Source: Mesorhizobium jarvisii (GTDB taxonomy: Bacteria > Pseudomonadota > Alphaproteobacteria > Rhizobiales > Rhizobiaceae). From it: DNA of 64,000 nt. This document shows, piece by piece, positions 45,870 through 54,703 of the stretch. Numbering within the stretch: position 1 is the first letter of the stretch; every line of letters starts with the position of its first letter. Under the pieces are notes generated by a model that worked only from the letters and a program-made list of their open reading frames with translations, had not been told where the DNA came from and did not search any database. The stretch covers positions 1-64,000 of the forward strand of contig NZ_QZXA01000010.1 of assembly GCF_003601985.1 (NCBI RefSeq), in the 5' to 3' direction. The translations under genes were made by a program, and so were the position numbers.

Positions 45870-46721
45870 ATGACGGCGAGGCGATGGCAGCTGGCGCATG
45901 GACGTCATCTCGACCTTGGCGGCAAGGCCGTGGTCGTCGGCGTCCTCAACGTCACCCCCGACAGCTTTTCCGACGGCGGACTGTTCGATGCGCCCGAAGC
46001 GGCGCTGGCCCAGGCGCGCCGCATGATCGGGGAAGGGGCACGGATCATCGATGTCGGTGGAGAATCGACCCGGCCGGGCGCCGCCGCGATCTCGGCCAGC
46101 GAGGAACAGGCACGTATCCTGCCGGTGATCGAGGCGTTGGCGCGCTCCGGTGACGTGCTGATTTCGGTCGACACCTATCGCGCCGAAACCGCGCGGCTGG
46201 CCGTGGCTGCCGGCGCGCATATCGTCAACGATGTCTGGGGCCTCCAGCGCGAGCCCGACATCGCGCGGGTCGCCGCCGAAACCGGAGCCGGGCTCATCAT
46301 CATGCATACCGGGCGGGATCGCGAGAAGCTGCCCGACGTGATCGCAGACCAGTTTGCGTTCCTGGAGAGATCGCTGGAGGTCGCCCGCCGCAACGGCATT
46401 GCCGATGATCGCATCGTGCTCGATCCCGGTTTCGGCTTCGCCAAGGAGACGGCGCAGGAAAATCTCGAGCTGATGGCGCGGTTTTCCGAGCTCCATGCGC
46501 TAGGCTTTCCGCTGATGGCAGGCACCTCGCGAAAACGCTTCATCGGCACCGTTACCGGCCGCGATGCGGCAGACCGGGCTGCCGGAACGGCGGCGACCAG
46601 CGTCATTCTCAGGCTCAAGGGCGCGCATCTGTTTCGCGTCCATGATGTCGCAATCAACGTGGACGCGCTGGCTATGGCGGATGCTATGCTGGCGCTTGAA
46701 AACGACCGATCGGGACGCTGA
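45870..46721 (+). CDS. folP: Dihydropteroate synthase
   Basis: A 283-residue enzyme joining p-aminobenzoate to 6-hydroxymethyl-dihydropterin pyrophosphate, the sulfonamide target. Hallmarks are VVGVLNVTPDSFSDGGLF (pterin and substrate-binding loop 1), IDVGGESTRPGA (loop 2), INDVWGL and LDPGFGFAKETAQENLELM, and the late GTSRKRFIG. It starts the folP-folB-folK operon, 3 bp before folB. Length is normal. Confidence 0.97.
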   Translation: MTARRWQLAHGRHLDLGGKAVVVGVLNVTPDSFSDGGLFDAPEAALAQARRMIGEGARIIDVGGESTRPGAAAISASEEQARILPVIEALARSGDVLISVDTYRAETARLAVAAGAHIVNDVWGLQREPDIARVAAETGAGLIIMHTGRDREKLPDVIADQFAFLERSLEVARRNGIADDRIVLDPGFGFAKETAQENLELMARFSELHALGFPLMAGTSRKRFIGTVTGRDAADRAAGTAATSVILRLKGAHLFRVHDVAINVDALAMADAMLALENDRSGR

Positions 46722-46724
46722 GCC

Positions 46725-47084
46725 ATGTATGTCATCCGCCTGAAGAACTGCGCCTTCTTTGCCCGGCATGGCGTGCTCGACGAGGAGGAGGCGCTCGGCC
46801 AGCGTTTCTATGTCGACGCGGTGCTGTCGGTCGAACCCGGGCGCGCGCTTGTCGACGACGCCATCGAGGAAACCGTCAACTACGGCATTGCCTTCACGGT
46901 GATCGAGAAGATCATCACCGGCGAACGGCGTTTCCTGATCGAGGCCCTGGCCATGGAAGTGGCAAAGGCGCTGACGGAGCGGTTTCCGCAGATCAAAAGG
47001 GCCGAAATCACCGTGCGCAAGCCGAACGCGCCGGTGCCTGGCGTGCTCGATTATGTCGAGGTGACCGTTGTCTGGCCCGAGTAA
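46725..47084 (+). CDS. folB: Dihydroneopterin aldolase
   Basis: A 119-residue enzyme converting dihydroneopterin to 6-hydroxymethyl-dihydropterin and glycolaldehyde. The fold is evident from FFARHGVLDEEEALGQRFYVDAVL, VNYGIAFTVIEKII and RFLIEALAMEVAKALTERFP, with the conserved pterin-anchoring glutamate region. It lies 3 bp after folP, and the downstream folK starts inside its last codons. Confidence 0.95.
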   Translation: MYVIRLKNCAFFARHGVLDEEEALGQRFYVDAVLSVEPGRALVDDAIEETVNYGIAFTVIEKIITGERRFLIEALAMEVAKALTERFPQIKRAEITVRKPNAPVPGVLDYVEVTVVWPE

Positions 47085-47580
47085 CACCGTCTACCTCAGC
47101 CTCGGCGGCAATCTGGGCGATCCGGCGGCCTCGATGGCGGCGGCGCTGCGCATTCTCGACGCCGATGCGGAAACGCGCGTCACCGCCGTTTCGTCGCTCT
47201 ACCGCACGCCGCCCTGGGGCAAGCTCGATCAGCCGGATTTCCTCAACGCCGCTGCCGAACTGTCGACCCGGCTCTCGCCGCGGGCGCTGCTTGACCTCTG
47301 CCTCGACGCCGAGCGGAAACTGAAGCGGGTGCGCGAGGAGCGCTGGGGGCCGCGCCTGATCGATATCGACATTCTGGTGTTCGGTGACCGCGTCATCCAT
47401 GAGACCGGTCTGGAAGTGCCGCACCCACGCATGCTGGAGCGCGCCTTCGTGCTGGCGCCGCTGGCCGAAATCGCGCCGGATCTTGCCGTCGGCGGGCGAA
47501 GCGTATCGGAACGGCTCGGCGCCGTCGACGCCGCCGGAATCGAGCGATTGCCGTCCGGCCGGGATTGGTGGCTGACGTAA
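47068..47580 (+). CDS. folK: 2-Amino-4-hydroxy-6-hydroxymethyldihydropteridine diphosphokinase
   Basis: A 170-residue HPPK that activates the pterin for folP. The conserved N-terminus YLSLGGNLGDP and the ATP site RWGPRLIDIDILVFGD are clear. The only start codon that keeps the N-terminal motif is TTG 47068, since the next ATG would remove it and the upstream codon is a stop. TTG lies 16 bp before the folB stop and is preceded by GAGGTGA within folB, so folB and folK are almost certainly translationally coupled. Downstream is a convergent DUF924 gene only 3 bp away. Confidence 0.94.
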   Translation: MSGPSNTVYLSLGGNLGDPAASMAAALRILDADAETRVTAVSSLYRTPPWGKLDQPDFLNAAAELSTRLSPRALLDLCLDAERKLKRVREERWGPRLIDIDILVFGDRVIHETGLEVPHPRMLERAFVLAPLAEIAPDLAVGGRSVSERLGAVDAAGIERLPSGRDWWLT

Positions 47581-47583
47581 CGA

Positions 47584-48129
47584 TCAGCCGGAAAATCCGC
47601 CTTCGTCGAGAAACGCCTGCTCCTGTGGTGTCGTCTCGCGGCCAAGCATCCTGTTGCGATGCGGAAACCGCCCGAAGCGCTTGATGATGTCGCGATGCTC
47701 CAGTGCGTATTTCAGGTTGAACTCGGCCCTGGCGGTGTGCAGCTCGACCGAAATGTCCTGGTCGGCAAGGTTTTCGGCATGTTCGAACGGCAAATACAGG
47801 AACACGCGGACTTCCGGTTCCAGCGCGAGGTCATGCCCGGCAGCGACCGCTTTTTGAGCAAAATGCTTCGCCAGCGGGTCGGTGGCATACATGTGGCCGG
47901 TGCCGCGAAAGCAATTGCGCGGAAACTGGTCGAGCAGGATCATCAGCGCCAACGAACCTTCGGCATGGTCCGACCAGGCGTCGCATTCACGCCGCGCGGC
48001 GGCGTAGTGCAAATCAAGAAAGCGATCGCGGAAATCGGCATCGAAAGCGTCGCTCTTCTCAAACCATGCATCCTCGCCGGCGTCGCGCCAGAATTTGGTG
48101 ACCGACAGGGCTCTGCTGTCCAATTCCAT
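47584..48129 (-). CDS. DUF924 family protein
   Basis: A 181-residue soluble protein of the DUF924 family, which is widespread in Proteobacteria and fungi and has a TPR-like helical fold with no known reaction. The conserved LILLDQFPRNCFRGT-like MILLDQFPRNCFRGTGHMYATDPLA and the C-terminal FGRFPHRNRMLGRETTPQEQAFL identify it. It is 15 bp downstream of the Kef-type antiporter gene on the same strand, so the two are probably cotranscribed, and convergent with folK. Confidence 0.9.
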   Translation of the reverse strand: MELDSRALSVTKFWRDAGEDAWFEKSDAFDADFRDRFLDLHYAAARRECDAWSDHAEGSLALMILLDQFPRNCFRGTGHMYATDPLAKHFAQKAVAAGHDLALEPEVRVFLYLPFEHAENLADQDISVELHTARAEFNLKYALEHRDIIKRFGRFPHRNRMLGRETTPQEQAFLDEGGFSG

Positions 48130-48144
48130 GCATGATTCCTTGGT

Positions 48145-49980
48145 TCAATCGGCTGTTTCGGATTTGTGCAGAACGCCGGCCGTCTCCTCGTTGAGGGCCT
48201 GACCGGGGCGGCGCGGCGTGGAGAGCGGTGTCGGAATCGGCGTGCCGATATTGCCCCGCAGGAAGCGCTGGCCGGCGCGAATGCCTTCGGCGAGCTGGGT
48301 TTCGAAACGGTCGGTGTCACGACGCCTGACGTCCTCGATCGTTTCCGCCACGTCTTCGGGATCAACGCCAAGCGATTCCAAGGCCGAGCCGCCGAAAACC
48401 AGTGCCGATTCGAAGGTCTCGCGCAGCTGATAGTCGACGCCGGCGCGAATGAGCTGCAGCGCGGTGCCGCGGTCGAAAGCCCGGGCAAGCACGGTGAGCA
48501 GCGGAAATTCGGCCTTGATCAACTGGGCGATGCGAACGGCCGCATCGGCCTTGTCGACGCAGATCAGCACGGCGCGCGCCCGGCCGGCGCCGGCCGCGTG
48601 CAGGATATCCAGCCGGGTGCCGTCGCCATAATAGACCTTGAAGCCGAAATCCGCCGCCGCCTGGATCATCTCGACATCGTTGTCGATGATCGACACATCG
48701 ATGCCGCGCAGCAGCAGCGGCTGGCTGGCGATCTGGCCGAAGCGGCCGAAACCGATGATCAGCACGCTGCCGGTCAGTCCGTCGGCGACATCGACGCCGT
48801 CGAGCGACTGCTCGTCGCGCGGGGTGACATAGCGCAAGGCGATGATCGCCAGCGGTGTCAGCACCATGGAGATGATGACGATCGCCGTCAGCGTCGCGTT
48901 GGCCTGGTTGTCGATGATGCCGACGGCAGCGGCGGCGGAGTAGAGGACGAAGGCGAATTCGCCGCCTTGCGCCATGAAGACCGCGCGTTCCAACGCTTCA
49001 CGATGGCCGGTCTTGAGGATGCGGGCGACGATGTAGATGCCAAGCGCCTTCATGACCATGTAGGCGACGACATAGACCGCGATCAGCTTCCAGTTCGCGG
49101 CGACCACATGCAGGTCGAGCGACATGCCGACCGCAAGGAAGAACAGGCCGAGCAGGATGCCGCGGAACGGCTCGATGTCTGCTTCCAGTTGATGGCGGAA
49201 GGTCGATTCGGACAGAAGCACGCCGGCCAGGAAGGCGCCCATCGCCATCGACAGGCCGCTGAGCTGCATGGCGAGCGCCGATCCAAGCACCACGAGCAGT
49301 GCCGCGGCCGTCATCACCTCACGGGCACGGGCATCCGCCAGGATGCGGAAGAACGGGTTGAGCAGATAGCGCCCCGCCAGCACCAGTCCGACGATCGCGG
49401 CAAGGCCGATGCCGACCTCGGTCAGCCTTTCCGACAGGCTGGTGTCGGCGCCGCCCGGCGCCAGGAACGCGATCAGGGCCAGCAGCGGCACGATGGCCAG
49501 ATCTTCCAGCAGCAGGATGGAGACGATGCGCTGACCTTTCGGCGAGGCGATTTCGCCGCGTTCCTCGAGAAGTTGCATGACGATCGCCGTAGAGGTCAGC
49601 ACGAAACCAGCCCCGGCGACGAAGGATTGCGAGACCGGAAAACCGCCGGCCATTCCCACGCCGGTCAACAGGACCGCGCAGACCCCGACCTGGAGCGCAC
49701 CGAGCCCGAAGATTTCGCGCCGCAGGCCCCAAAGCCGCGACGGCTGCATTTCCAGCCCGATGATGAACAGGAACATGACGACGCCGAGTTCGGCGACGTG
49801 GAGGATGGCGCCCGATTCGGAAAAGATGCGAAGACCAAACGGGCCGATCACCACGCCGGCGGCCAGATAGCCTAGGATGGAGCCGAGGCCCATGCGCTTG
49901 AAGATGGGGACGGCGACAACCCCAGCGGCAAGCAGCGCCACCACCTGAATGAGATCGCTGCCTGATGTTTCCGCTGCCAT
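48145..49980 (-). CDS. kefB: Kef-type K+/H+ antiporter (CPA2 family) with TrkA-N domain
   Basis: A 611-residue transporter: about 12 membrane helices (residues about 8-380) of the CPA2 fold, with FSESGAILHVAELGVVMFLFIIGLEMQPSRLW and the ion site region FLAPGG/GAFLAGVLLSESTFRHQLEADIEPFRGILLGLFF, followed by a cytosolic Rossmann TrkA-N (RCK) domain VLIIGFGRFGQIASQPLLLRG...IDNDVEMI with a dinucleotide-binding GxGxxG. KefB/KefC-type systems protect against electrophiles when gated by glutathione adducts. A KefF/KefG-type accessory gene is not next to it. It is divergent from the AraC gene. Confidence 0.92.
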   Translation of the reverse strand: MAAETSGSDLIQVVALLAAGVVAVPIFKRMGLGSILGYLAAGVVIGPFGLRIFSESGAILHVAELGVVMFLFIIGLEMQPSRLWGLRREIFGLGALQVGVCAVLLTGVGMAGGFPVSQSFVAGAGFVLTSTAIVMQLLEERGEIASPKGQRIVSILLLEDLAIVPLLALIAFLAPGGADTSLSERLTEVGIGLAAIVGLVLAGRYLLNPFFRILADARAREVMTAAALLVVLGSALAMQLSGLSMAMGAFLAGVLLSESTFRHQLEADIEPFRGILLGLFFLAVGMSLDLHVVAANWKLIAVYVVAYMVMKALGIYIVARILKTGHREALERAVFMAQGGEFAFVLYSAAAAVGIIDNQANATLTAIVIISMVLTPLAIIALRYVTPRDEQSLDGVDVADGLTGSVLIIGFGRFGQIASQPLLLRGIDVSIIDNDVEMIQAAADFGFKVYYGDGTRLDILHAAGAGRARAVLICVDKADAAVRIAQLIKAEFPLLTVLARAFDRGTALQLIRAGVDYQLRETFESALVFGGSALESLGVDPEDVAETIEDVRRRDTDRFETQLAEGIRAGQRFLRGNIGTPIPTPLSTPRRPGQALNEETAGVLHKSETAD

Positions 49981-50151
49981 GCCTCTTGTCCCTAAGTCTC
50001 CCTATGTCCGACAGCACTCCTTGCATGCAGTTGGAGCGGGAGGCAAGGGCGGGGAGCCTGCCAGGACGGGTAGGGTGCCGTCGAAGCGTTTCCCCTGGTG
50101 GAACTACGGTCTCCGCTTGCCTGCCGGACGAATGGTATATATATCGGTAGG

Positions 50152-51138
50152 ATGATTGACCATTCGTCCCGGCCGTCTCCGCCAGATATCCCGATGGATG
50201 CGCTCAGCGAAATCCTACAAGACTTTCGCTTGAGTGGCGTCAATTATGGCCGCTGCGAGCTCCAACATCCCTGGAGCATAGAATTCCCGCAACAATCGCT
50301 GCTTCGTTTTCACTTTGTCGGTCAGGGTCCATGCTGGATCCACACCGAAGCGCAGGGATGGCAGGAGTTGCGCGATGGCGATCTGGTGCTGCTGCCGCAA
50401 GGCATCGCCCATCGGCTGGCCAGCGCGCCGGACGTTGCAGGCGGCTCGCTCGATGATTGCCGGGTGACCAAGTTGGGGAGCAACGTCTGCGAAGTCGTAC
50501 GGGAAGGCACGGGCGCGACAAGCACCCTTTTCTGCGGCTCAATGGCCTTGGGCGCCTGTGCGTTAAATCCATTGATCACGCTGATGCCGCCCATCATCAA
50601 GGGTTGCGACGTGGCCGGCAATGATCCGGTCGTTGGTCCTCTGCTGGCGGCCATGACCGTGGAGGCCGCGCAACCGCAGATGGGCAGCGCCACCATCTTG
50701 TCGCGCATGGCGGACTTGCTGACAGCCCGGCTCATTCGCTGCTGGGTCAATTGCACGGGAGCTTCGACCACCGGTTGGCTCGCTGCCATCCGCGACCCCC
50801 ATATTGGCCGCGCCCTGGCAGCCATGCACAGAGACCCCGGCCATAACTGGACGCTCGAAAGCCTCGCCAGCCTGGCAGGCCAATCGCGCTCGATTTTCGC
50901 CGAGCGCTTCAGCGCTGTATTGGGAGAGGGTGCTGCACGCTATCTCGCCCGTTTGCGCATGCAGCTTGCCCGCGAGTTGTTGGGGCAAAACGGTTTGTCG
51001 GTGGCCGAGGTTGCTACTCGCTTGGGCTATGATTCCGAGGCATCCTTCGCTCGCGCCTTCAAGCGCATCACCAATGTCTCGCCAGGCGTTGTGCGTCGCA
51101 CAATTCCCGGACGAATAGGCATGGATTTCGGATTTTGA
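50152..51138 (+). CDS. AraC family transcriptional regulator (cupin plus AraC HTH)
   Basis: A 328-residue activator-type regulator. The N-terminal half is a cupin sensing domain (LLRFHFVGQGPCWIHTEA and LRDGDLVLLPQGIAHRLA). The C-terminal about 100 residues hold two helix-turn-helix motifs: WTLESLASLAGQSRSIFAERF and LSVAEVATRLGYDSEASFARAFKR with the AraC signature. The effector is unknown. ATG 50152 is chosen; an internal ATG (MDALSEIL) is an alternative. It directly precedes an MFS efflux gene, a common pairing in which AraC controls its neighbour. Divergent from the Kef-type antiporter. Confidence 0.92.
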   Translation: MIDHSSRPSPPDIPMDALSEILQDFRLSGVNYGRCELQHPWSIEFPQQSLLRFHFVGQGPCWIHTEAQGWQELRDGDLVLLPQGIAHRLASAPDVAGGSLDDCRVTKLGSNVCEVVREGTGATSTLFCGSMALGACALNPLITLMPPIIKGCDVAGNDPVVGPLLAAMTVEAAQPQMGSATILSRMADLLTARLIRCWVNCTGASTTGWLAAIRDPHIGRALAAMHRDPGHNWTLESLASLAGQSRSIFAERFSAVLGEGAARYLARLRMQLARELLGQNGLSVAEVATRLGYDSEASFARAFKRITNVSPGVVRRTIPGRIGMDFGF

Positions 51139-51144
51139 GGTACA

Positions 51145-51194
51145 TATAATCCGAAAAGACTCGTTTATGAAGATCTCCAAACCTTGGAGATCTT
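51145..51194 (+). promoter_or_regulatory. -10 box and perfect inverted repeat controlling the MFS gene at 51198
   Basis: A consensus -10 TATAAT (51145-51150) without a good -35 fits activator dependence. Just downstream, AAGATCTCCAA (51170-51180) and TTGGAGATCTT (51184-51194) form a perfect 11-bp inverted repeat with an ACC spacer. The right arm contains the GGAG Shine-Dalgarno (51186-51189) of the GTG start at 51198, so in RNA the repeat would hide the ribosome-binding site; as DNA it could be an operator. Confidence 0.65.
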
Positions 51195-51197
51195 TCC

Positions 51198-52406
51198 GTG
51201 ACTGACACAACATTACAACTTGAAGACGCGGCGATAGGCGTTGATGCCGATGCGCCGGCCGCGTGGAGCGCAACCACCTGGTTCGCAGTCATTTCATTGG
51301 CCGCCACCAGCTTTGCCCTGGTCTCAGCCGAATTCCTGCCGGCAGGTTTGTTGACGCCAATGGCGCGCGATCTCGGCATCAGCGAGGGAACGGCCGGACA
51401 GGTCGTCACCGCCACCGCTTCAGTCGGCGCCGTGACGGCCATGTTGAGCAATGTCCTCATCGGCCGGTTGAACCGCAAGACGGTGCTGGTCGGCCTTATG
51501 GCCCTAGCGGTTGCTTCCAATATTCTTGCGGCGCTGGCGCCCAATTTCTGGCTGCTGTTGCTGGGTCGGGCCGGACTGGGGATCGCTCTCAGCGCTTTCT
51601 GGGCGCTTTCGGTCGCCGTCGTGGCCAGGCTGGTTGGCGCCAGTGCGACAGGTCGGGGCATGGCTATCGTTACCCTCGGCGTCTCGCTCGCCACCATTGC
51701 CGCACCGTCGATGGGCGCGTTGATCAGCGACTGGCTGGGTTGGCGCAGCGCCATGGCCATGACGGCAGGGTTGGCCTTGCTGGCCATGCTACTGCAGTTG
51801 CTTAGCCTGCCGTCTTTGCCTGCAACGGCAAGCAATAGTCTTGCGGACGTCCTTCGGCTGACACGGCGGCGTGGCATTCAACTTGGTATGCTTGCCATCC
51901 TTTTGCTGATGACGGGGCATTTTGCCGGCTCGGTCTATGTGCGTCCCTTTCTCGAACATGTGACGCTCCTTGCCACCGGGCCAATTGCCCTGGCGTTGCT
52001 CGGATTTGGCATCGCCGCAGTGATCGGCAATATTGCCGGTGGCCGCATGGCCGACGCCAATATCCACGTGGCTCTCGTGGTTACCGCCGCATTGATGGCG
52101 TTTGCGGCGCTGTCATTAGTGCTTTGGGGCGTGCACATTGGCGTTGCCTTTGGCTTCGTGACACTGTGGGGCTTCGCCTTCGGCATGGCGCCGGTGGTGT
52201 TGCCGACAAATTTGTCTCGCGCCGCGCCGGACGCGCTGGAAGCAGCGGGCAGCCTGATGGTCGCCTCTTTTCAGGTCGCCATCACCGTCGGCGCGGTTGT
52301 CGGCGGCTATGTTGTGGACACCTACGGCCCTACGGCGCCTTTGACTGTGACTGCTATCCTTGCTGCATCGACAGCCGTCTTGGCGCTGCTACAGCCGCGT
52401 AACTGA
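51198..52406 (+). CDS. MFS efflux transporter (DHA1/AraJ-like)
   Basis: A 402-residue 12-helix major facilitator with the conserved opening LAATSFALVSAEFLPAGLLTPMARDLGISEGTAGQVVT and motif A-like IGRLNRKTVLVGLMAL. This group includes sugar or drug exporters such as AraJ and YdhP; the substrate here is unknown. It starts at GTG 51198, directly under a perfect inverted repeat that contains its ribosome-binding site, and follows the AraC gene. The N-terminus is about 25 residues longer than typical and hydrophilic. Confidence 0.9.
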   Translation: MTDTTLQLEDAAIGVDADAPAAWSATTWFAVISLAATSFALVSAEFLPAGLLTPMARDLGISEGTAGQVVTATASVGAVTAMLSNVLIGRLNRKTVLVGLMALAVASNILAALAPNFWLLLLGRAGLGIALSAFWALSVAVVARLVGASATGRGMAIVTLGVSLATIAAPSMGALISDWLGWRSAMAMTAGLALLAMLLQLLSLPSLPATASNSLADVLRLTRRRGIQLGMLAILLLMTGHFAGSVYVRPFLEHVTLLATGPIALALLGFGIAAVIGNIAGGRMADANIHVALVVTAALMAFAALSLVLWGVHIGVAFGFVTLWGFAFGMAPVVLPTNLSRAAPDALEAAGSLMVASFQVAITVGAVVGGYVVDTYGPTAPLTVTAILAASTAVLALLQPRN

Positions 52407-52585
52407 ACTTTGCCGCCGCTGACACAGCAGCCCGAATCCGACCCGGCCAATATTGCAGACGCGTTACACAAGTTTACGCAATGCGCGCGTTGCTTGTTGC
52501 CACAATCGAAGGCTAAGGACGCTCGGCTTCGGCCATTGGAGGGTGAGCGACGATCAAGTCGCGCCCTTTTGAGGAGATGACTGAC

Positions 52586-52852
52586 ATGAAGAAGTTTTTG
52601 CTTGTTGCCGTCGGCCTGGCGGTGCTTGCCGGTTCGGCCTGCTCGAAGGCGCCGGAATGCACGGCCGAGATCGCGACCAAGAAGGCGCAGGACATGGCCG
52701 CCGCACTGCAGGAGGCGATCACCAAGGATCCGTCCAAGGCGGCTGACCTGACCGCCAAGGTCCAGGCGGTAACAACCAAGTACCAGGGCACCACGACACT
52801 CGCCGACGCCTGCAAGGCGTATGACGAGGTGACGGCCGCCATCAAGGGCTAA
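52586..52852 (+). CDS. Small lipoprotein, conserved hypothetical
   Basis: An 88-residue protein with a lipoprotein signal peptide (MKKFLLVAVGLAVLAGSAC, lipobox LAGSAC) and a short helical mature part. The mature region has two more cysteines (APECTA and ADACKA) that could pair, and alternating acidic and basic helices. Start ATG 52586 is preferred because it begins the signal peptide; ATG 52577 adds three residues. No function can be assigned. It is apparently monocistronic. Confidence 0.7.
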   Translation: MKKFLLVAVGLAVLAGSACSKAPECTAEIATKKAQDMAAALQEAITKDPSKAADLTAKVQAVTTKYQGTTTLADACKAYDEVTAAIKG

Positions 52853-52870
52853 GCGCCTTTTTGCTGGTTC

Positions 52871-52909
52871 GAGGGGGCGGTGGCGATGGGCTGCCGCCTC
52901 TTTGCTTTT
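52871..52909 (+). terminator. Probable terminator after the small lipoprotein gene
   Basis: A GC-rich stem (GAGG...CGG at 52871-52880 with CCGCCTC at 52894-52900, interrupted by a 3-base bulge) is followed by TTTGCTTTT, 18 bp after the stop codon. Confidence 0.45.
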
Positions 52910-52942
52910 GGGGATGTGCTAGGGGCAGGCGCGACAATGCGC

Positions 52943-53494
52943 TCAATTCGGCGCGATGGAGCCGACTTCGACGGCGTCGACGCGCTTCAGGCTCATGCCG
53001 ATGACCGGCACCAGTTGGTCCTGGACACGCACGGCAACCGTCACCGTCATCGAATTGTCGTCGGGAATGCGGGCTTGCATGACGCCGCGGAGCTGATTGC
53101 GGTTGATGGTGAAGACCACCTTGCGGGCATCGACAACGTTGCCGCCGATGATGTCCAGGCCCGCACCGTCAGCGCCCCCCATGAAGGAGCCCTTGTAATC
53201 GCGGCCCTTGCGCTCGATCTTGGCCGACATCGGCTGGGTGAACATGCCGACGCGGCAGCCGCCGTCCAGAGTCATGCCCATCTTGCCGTCCGGCGTGGAG
53301 CCGGTGAAGCTGCAGTTGAATTTCGTGCCCTTGTACTTGCCGGCGACGATTTCGCCCGGGCCGACCCATTTGCCTTCGGCCGACTGGAAGAACTGCTTGT
53401 CCGGCTCTGCGGCGGAAGCCTCCGAGGCGAGACCGACGACTGCTGTGATCGCAACGGCCAGGGGCAGGACGCTGGACAGAATTACGCTTTTCAT
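52943..53494 (-). CDS. Exported conserved hypothetical protein
   Basis: A 183-residue protein with a signal peptide (MKSVILSSVLPLAVAITAVV, cut near ASEASA-AEP), followed by an all-beta mature domain with repeated hydrophobic strands (GPGEIVAGKYKGTKFNCSF, GKMGMTLDGGCRVG, VVFTINRNQLRGVM). Two cysteines could form a disulfide. I recognise no family; similar small periplasmic proteins are common in Rhizobiales. ATG 53494 gives the best signal peptide; GTG 53503 is an alternative. It converges on the lipoprotein gene. Confidence 0.65.
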   Translation of the reverse strand: MKSVILSSVLPLAVAITAVVGLASEASAAEPDKQFFQSAEGKWVGPGEIVAGKYKGTKFNCSFTGSTPDGKMGMTLDGGCRVGMFTQPMSAKIERKGRDYKGSFMGGADGAGLDIIGGNVVDARKVVFTINRNQLRGVMQARIPDDNSMTVTVAVRVQDQLVPVIGMSLKRVDAVEVGSIAPN

Positions 53495-53617
53495 CGACGA
53501 CACCCGGCAACAAAGAGGCTGTTTGGAACCGGTTCGACCATGAAGAAGATTGGTTAATGCTTCGTCACTGCGGGCCTTCGAAACGGCAATCCGCTCATCG
53601 TCAGGAAGAAGAGGACG

Positions 53618-54703
53618 CTATTTGCCGGAGCCTGTGGTTTCGGTGTCTTTCTTCGCGGCAAACGATGTCAATGCCGAGAGGAAATCGCCCAGTCCCGGAC
53701 GCTTCGCGGCGCTGAAGGGCAGGGGACGCGCGGTTTCCATCGCCGCGATGCCGATGCGCGCCGTCATCATGCCGTTGACGACGCCCTCGCCAAGCTTGGC
53801 CGAAAGCCGTGCCGCCAGGCCGTGGCCGACGATCTGCTGGACGAAACTGTCGCCGACGGCGATCGAGCCGGTGACCGCCAGATGCGCAAGCACGCTGCGC
53901 GCCAGGCGGAAGAACCCCAGCGTTCCCGGGCGTCCGCCATAGAGTTCGGACAGACGGCGAATGAGGCGTCCGGCCTCGAACACGACATAGGCGACATCGA
54001 CGAGCGCGCGCGGGCTGACCGCCGTCACCAGCGAGACGCGTTTGGCGGCTTCGAGAATCATCACCTTTGCCCTGGCGTCGAGGGGGCCGAGGATTTCCGC
54101 TTCGGCCAGGCGCACCAGATTGCCGCCGTCGATGATTTCGCCGCGCAGTTCGGCGAGCGCACGCCGGCCGGCCGCGGTCTCGGGCTTGGCCGCGACGAAA
54201 GCCGAAAGCTCGTCGACCACCGACCGTGCCGCCTTGGGGTCGTCGCGCGCGATGGCGTCGAGCGCGCGTTTTTGCAGTTTTTCGACTTCGGCAAGGCGGG
54301 CGATCGCCAGGAATTCCCGAATCAGGATCACCACGAGTGCCAATACGGCGATCGCCGCCATGCCGGCGGCCAGCCAACCCAGCCATTCGGCGCGGGCGAA
54401 GAGATCGCGAACCAGCTGGTCGGTCCACAGGCCGACAGCCAGCGAAACCAGCACGCCGATGGCGCCGAAGAAGATGCTGCCAAACAACGAGCGTTTCCTG
54501 GGGGCGACCGCCGGCGGCGGTTCCGCGGCCACGATGTCCGGTTCGTCGAAGACGTCGACTTCCGCCGGTATGACCAGCGCGACATCCGTCTTCAGCCCGC
54601 GGGGTTTGCGCGGGGGCTCGGCCTGCCGCGTCTTTGACGCCTCTTGTGTTGGCGCGGCTTCCGGTTCGATGCGGAAGGCCGCCGGTTTGCGGGGCGCGGT
54701 CAT
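53618..54703 (-). CDS. ycjF: YcjF/TIGR01620 family membrane protein (DUF697)
   Basis: A 361-residue inner-membrane protein of the YcjF family. A basic, proline-rich N-terminus precedes two membrane helices (about residues 72-92 and 108-130), then a helical DUF697 region with GGRPGTLGFFRLARSVLAHLAVTGS. YcjX and YcjF form a conserved pair of unknown role, in E. coli under phage-shock (PspF) control. Its start overlaps the ycjX stop by 4 bp (54700-54703). No psp genes are in this window. Confidence 0.92.
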   Translation of the reverse strand: MTAPRKPAAFRIEPEAAPTQEASKTRQAEPPRKPRGLKTDVALVIPAEVDVFDEPDIVAAEPPPAVAPRKRSLFGSIFFGAIGVLVSLAVGLWTDQLVRDLFARAEWLGWLAAGMAAIAVLALVVILIREFLAIARLAEVEKLQKRALDAIARDDPKAARSVVDELSAFVAAKPETAAGRRALAELRGEIIDGGNLVRLAEAEILGPLDARAKVMILEAAKRVSLVTAVSPRALVDVAYVVFEAGRLIRRLSELYGGRPGTLGFFRLARSVLAHLAVTGSIAVGDSFVQQIVGHGLAARLSAKLGEGVVNGMMTARIGIAAMETARPLPFSAAKRPGLGDFLSALTSFAAKKDTETTGSGK

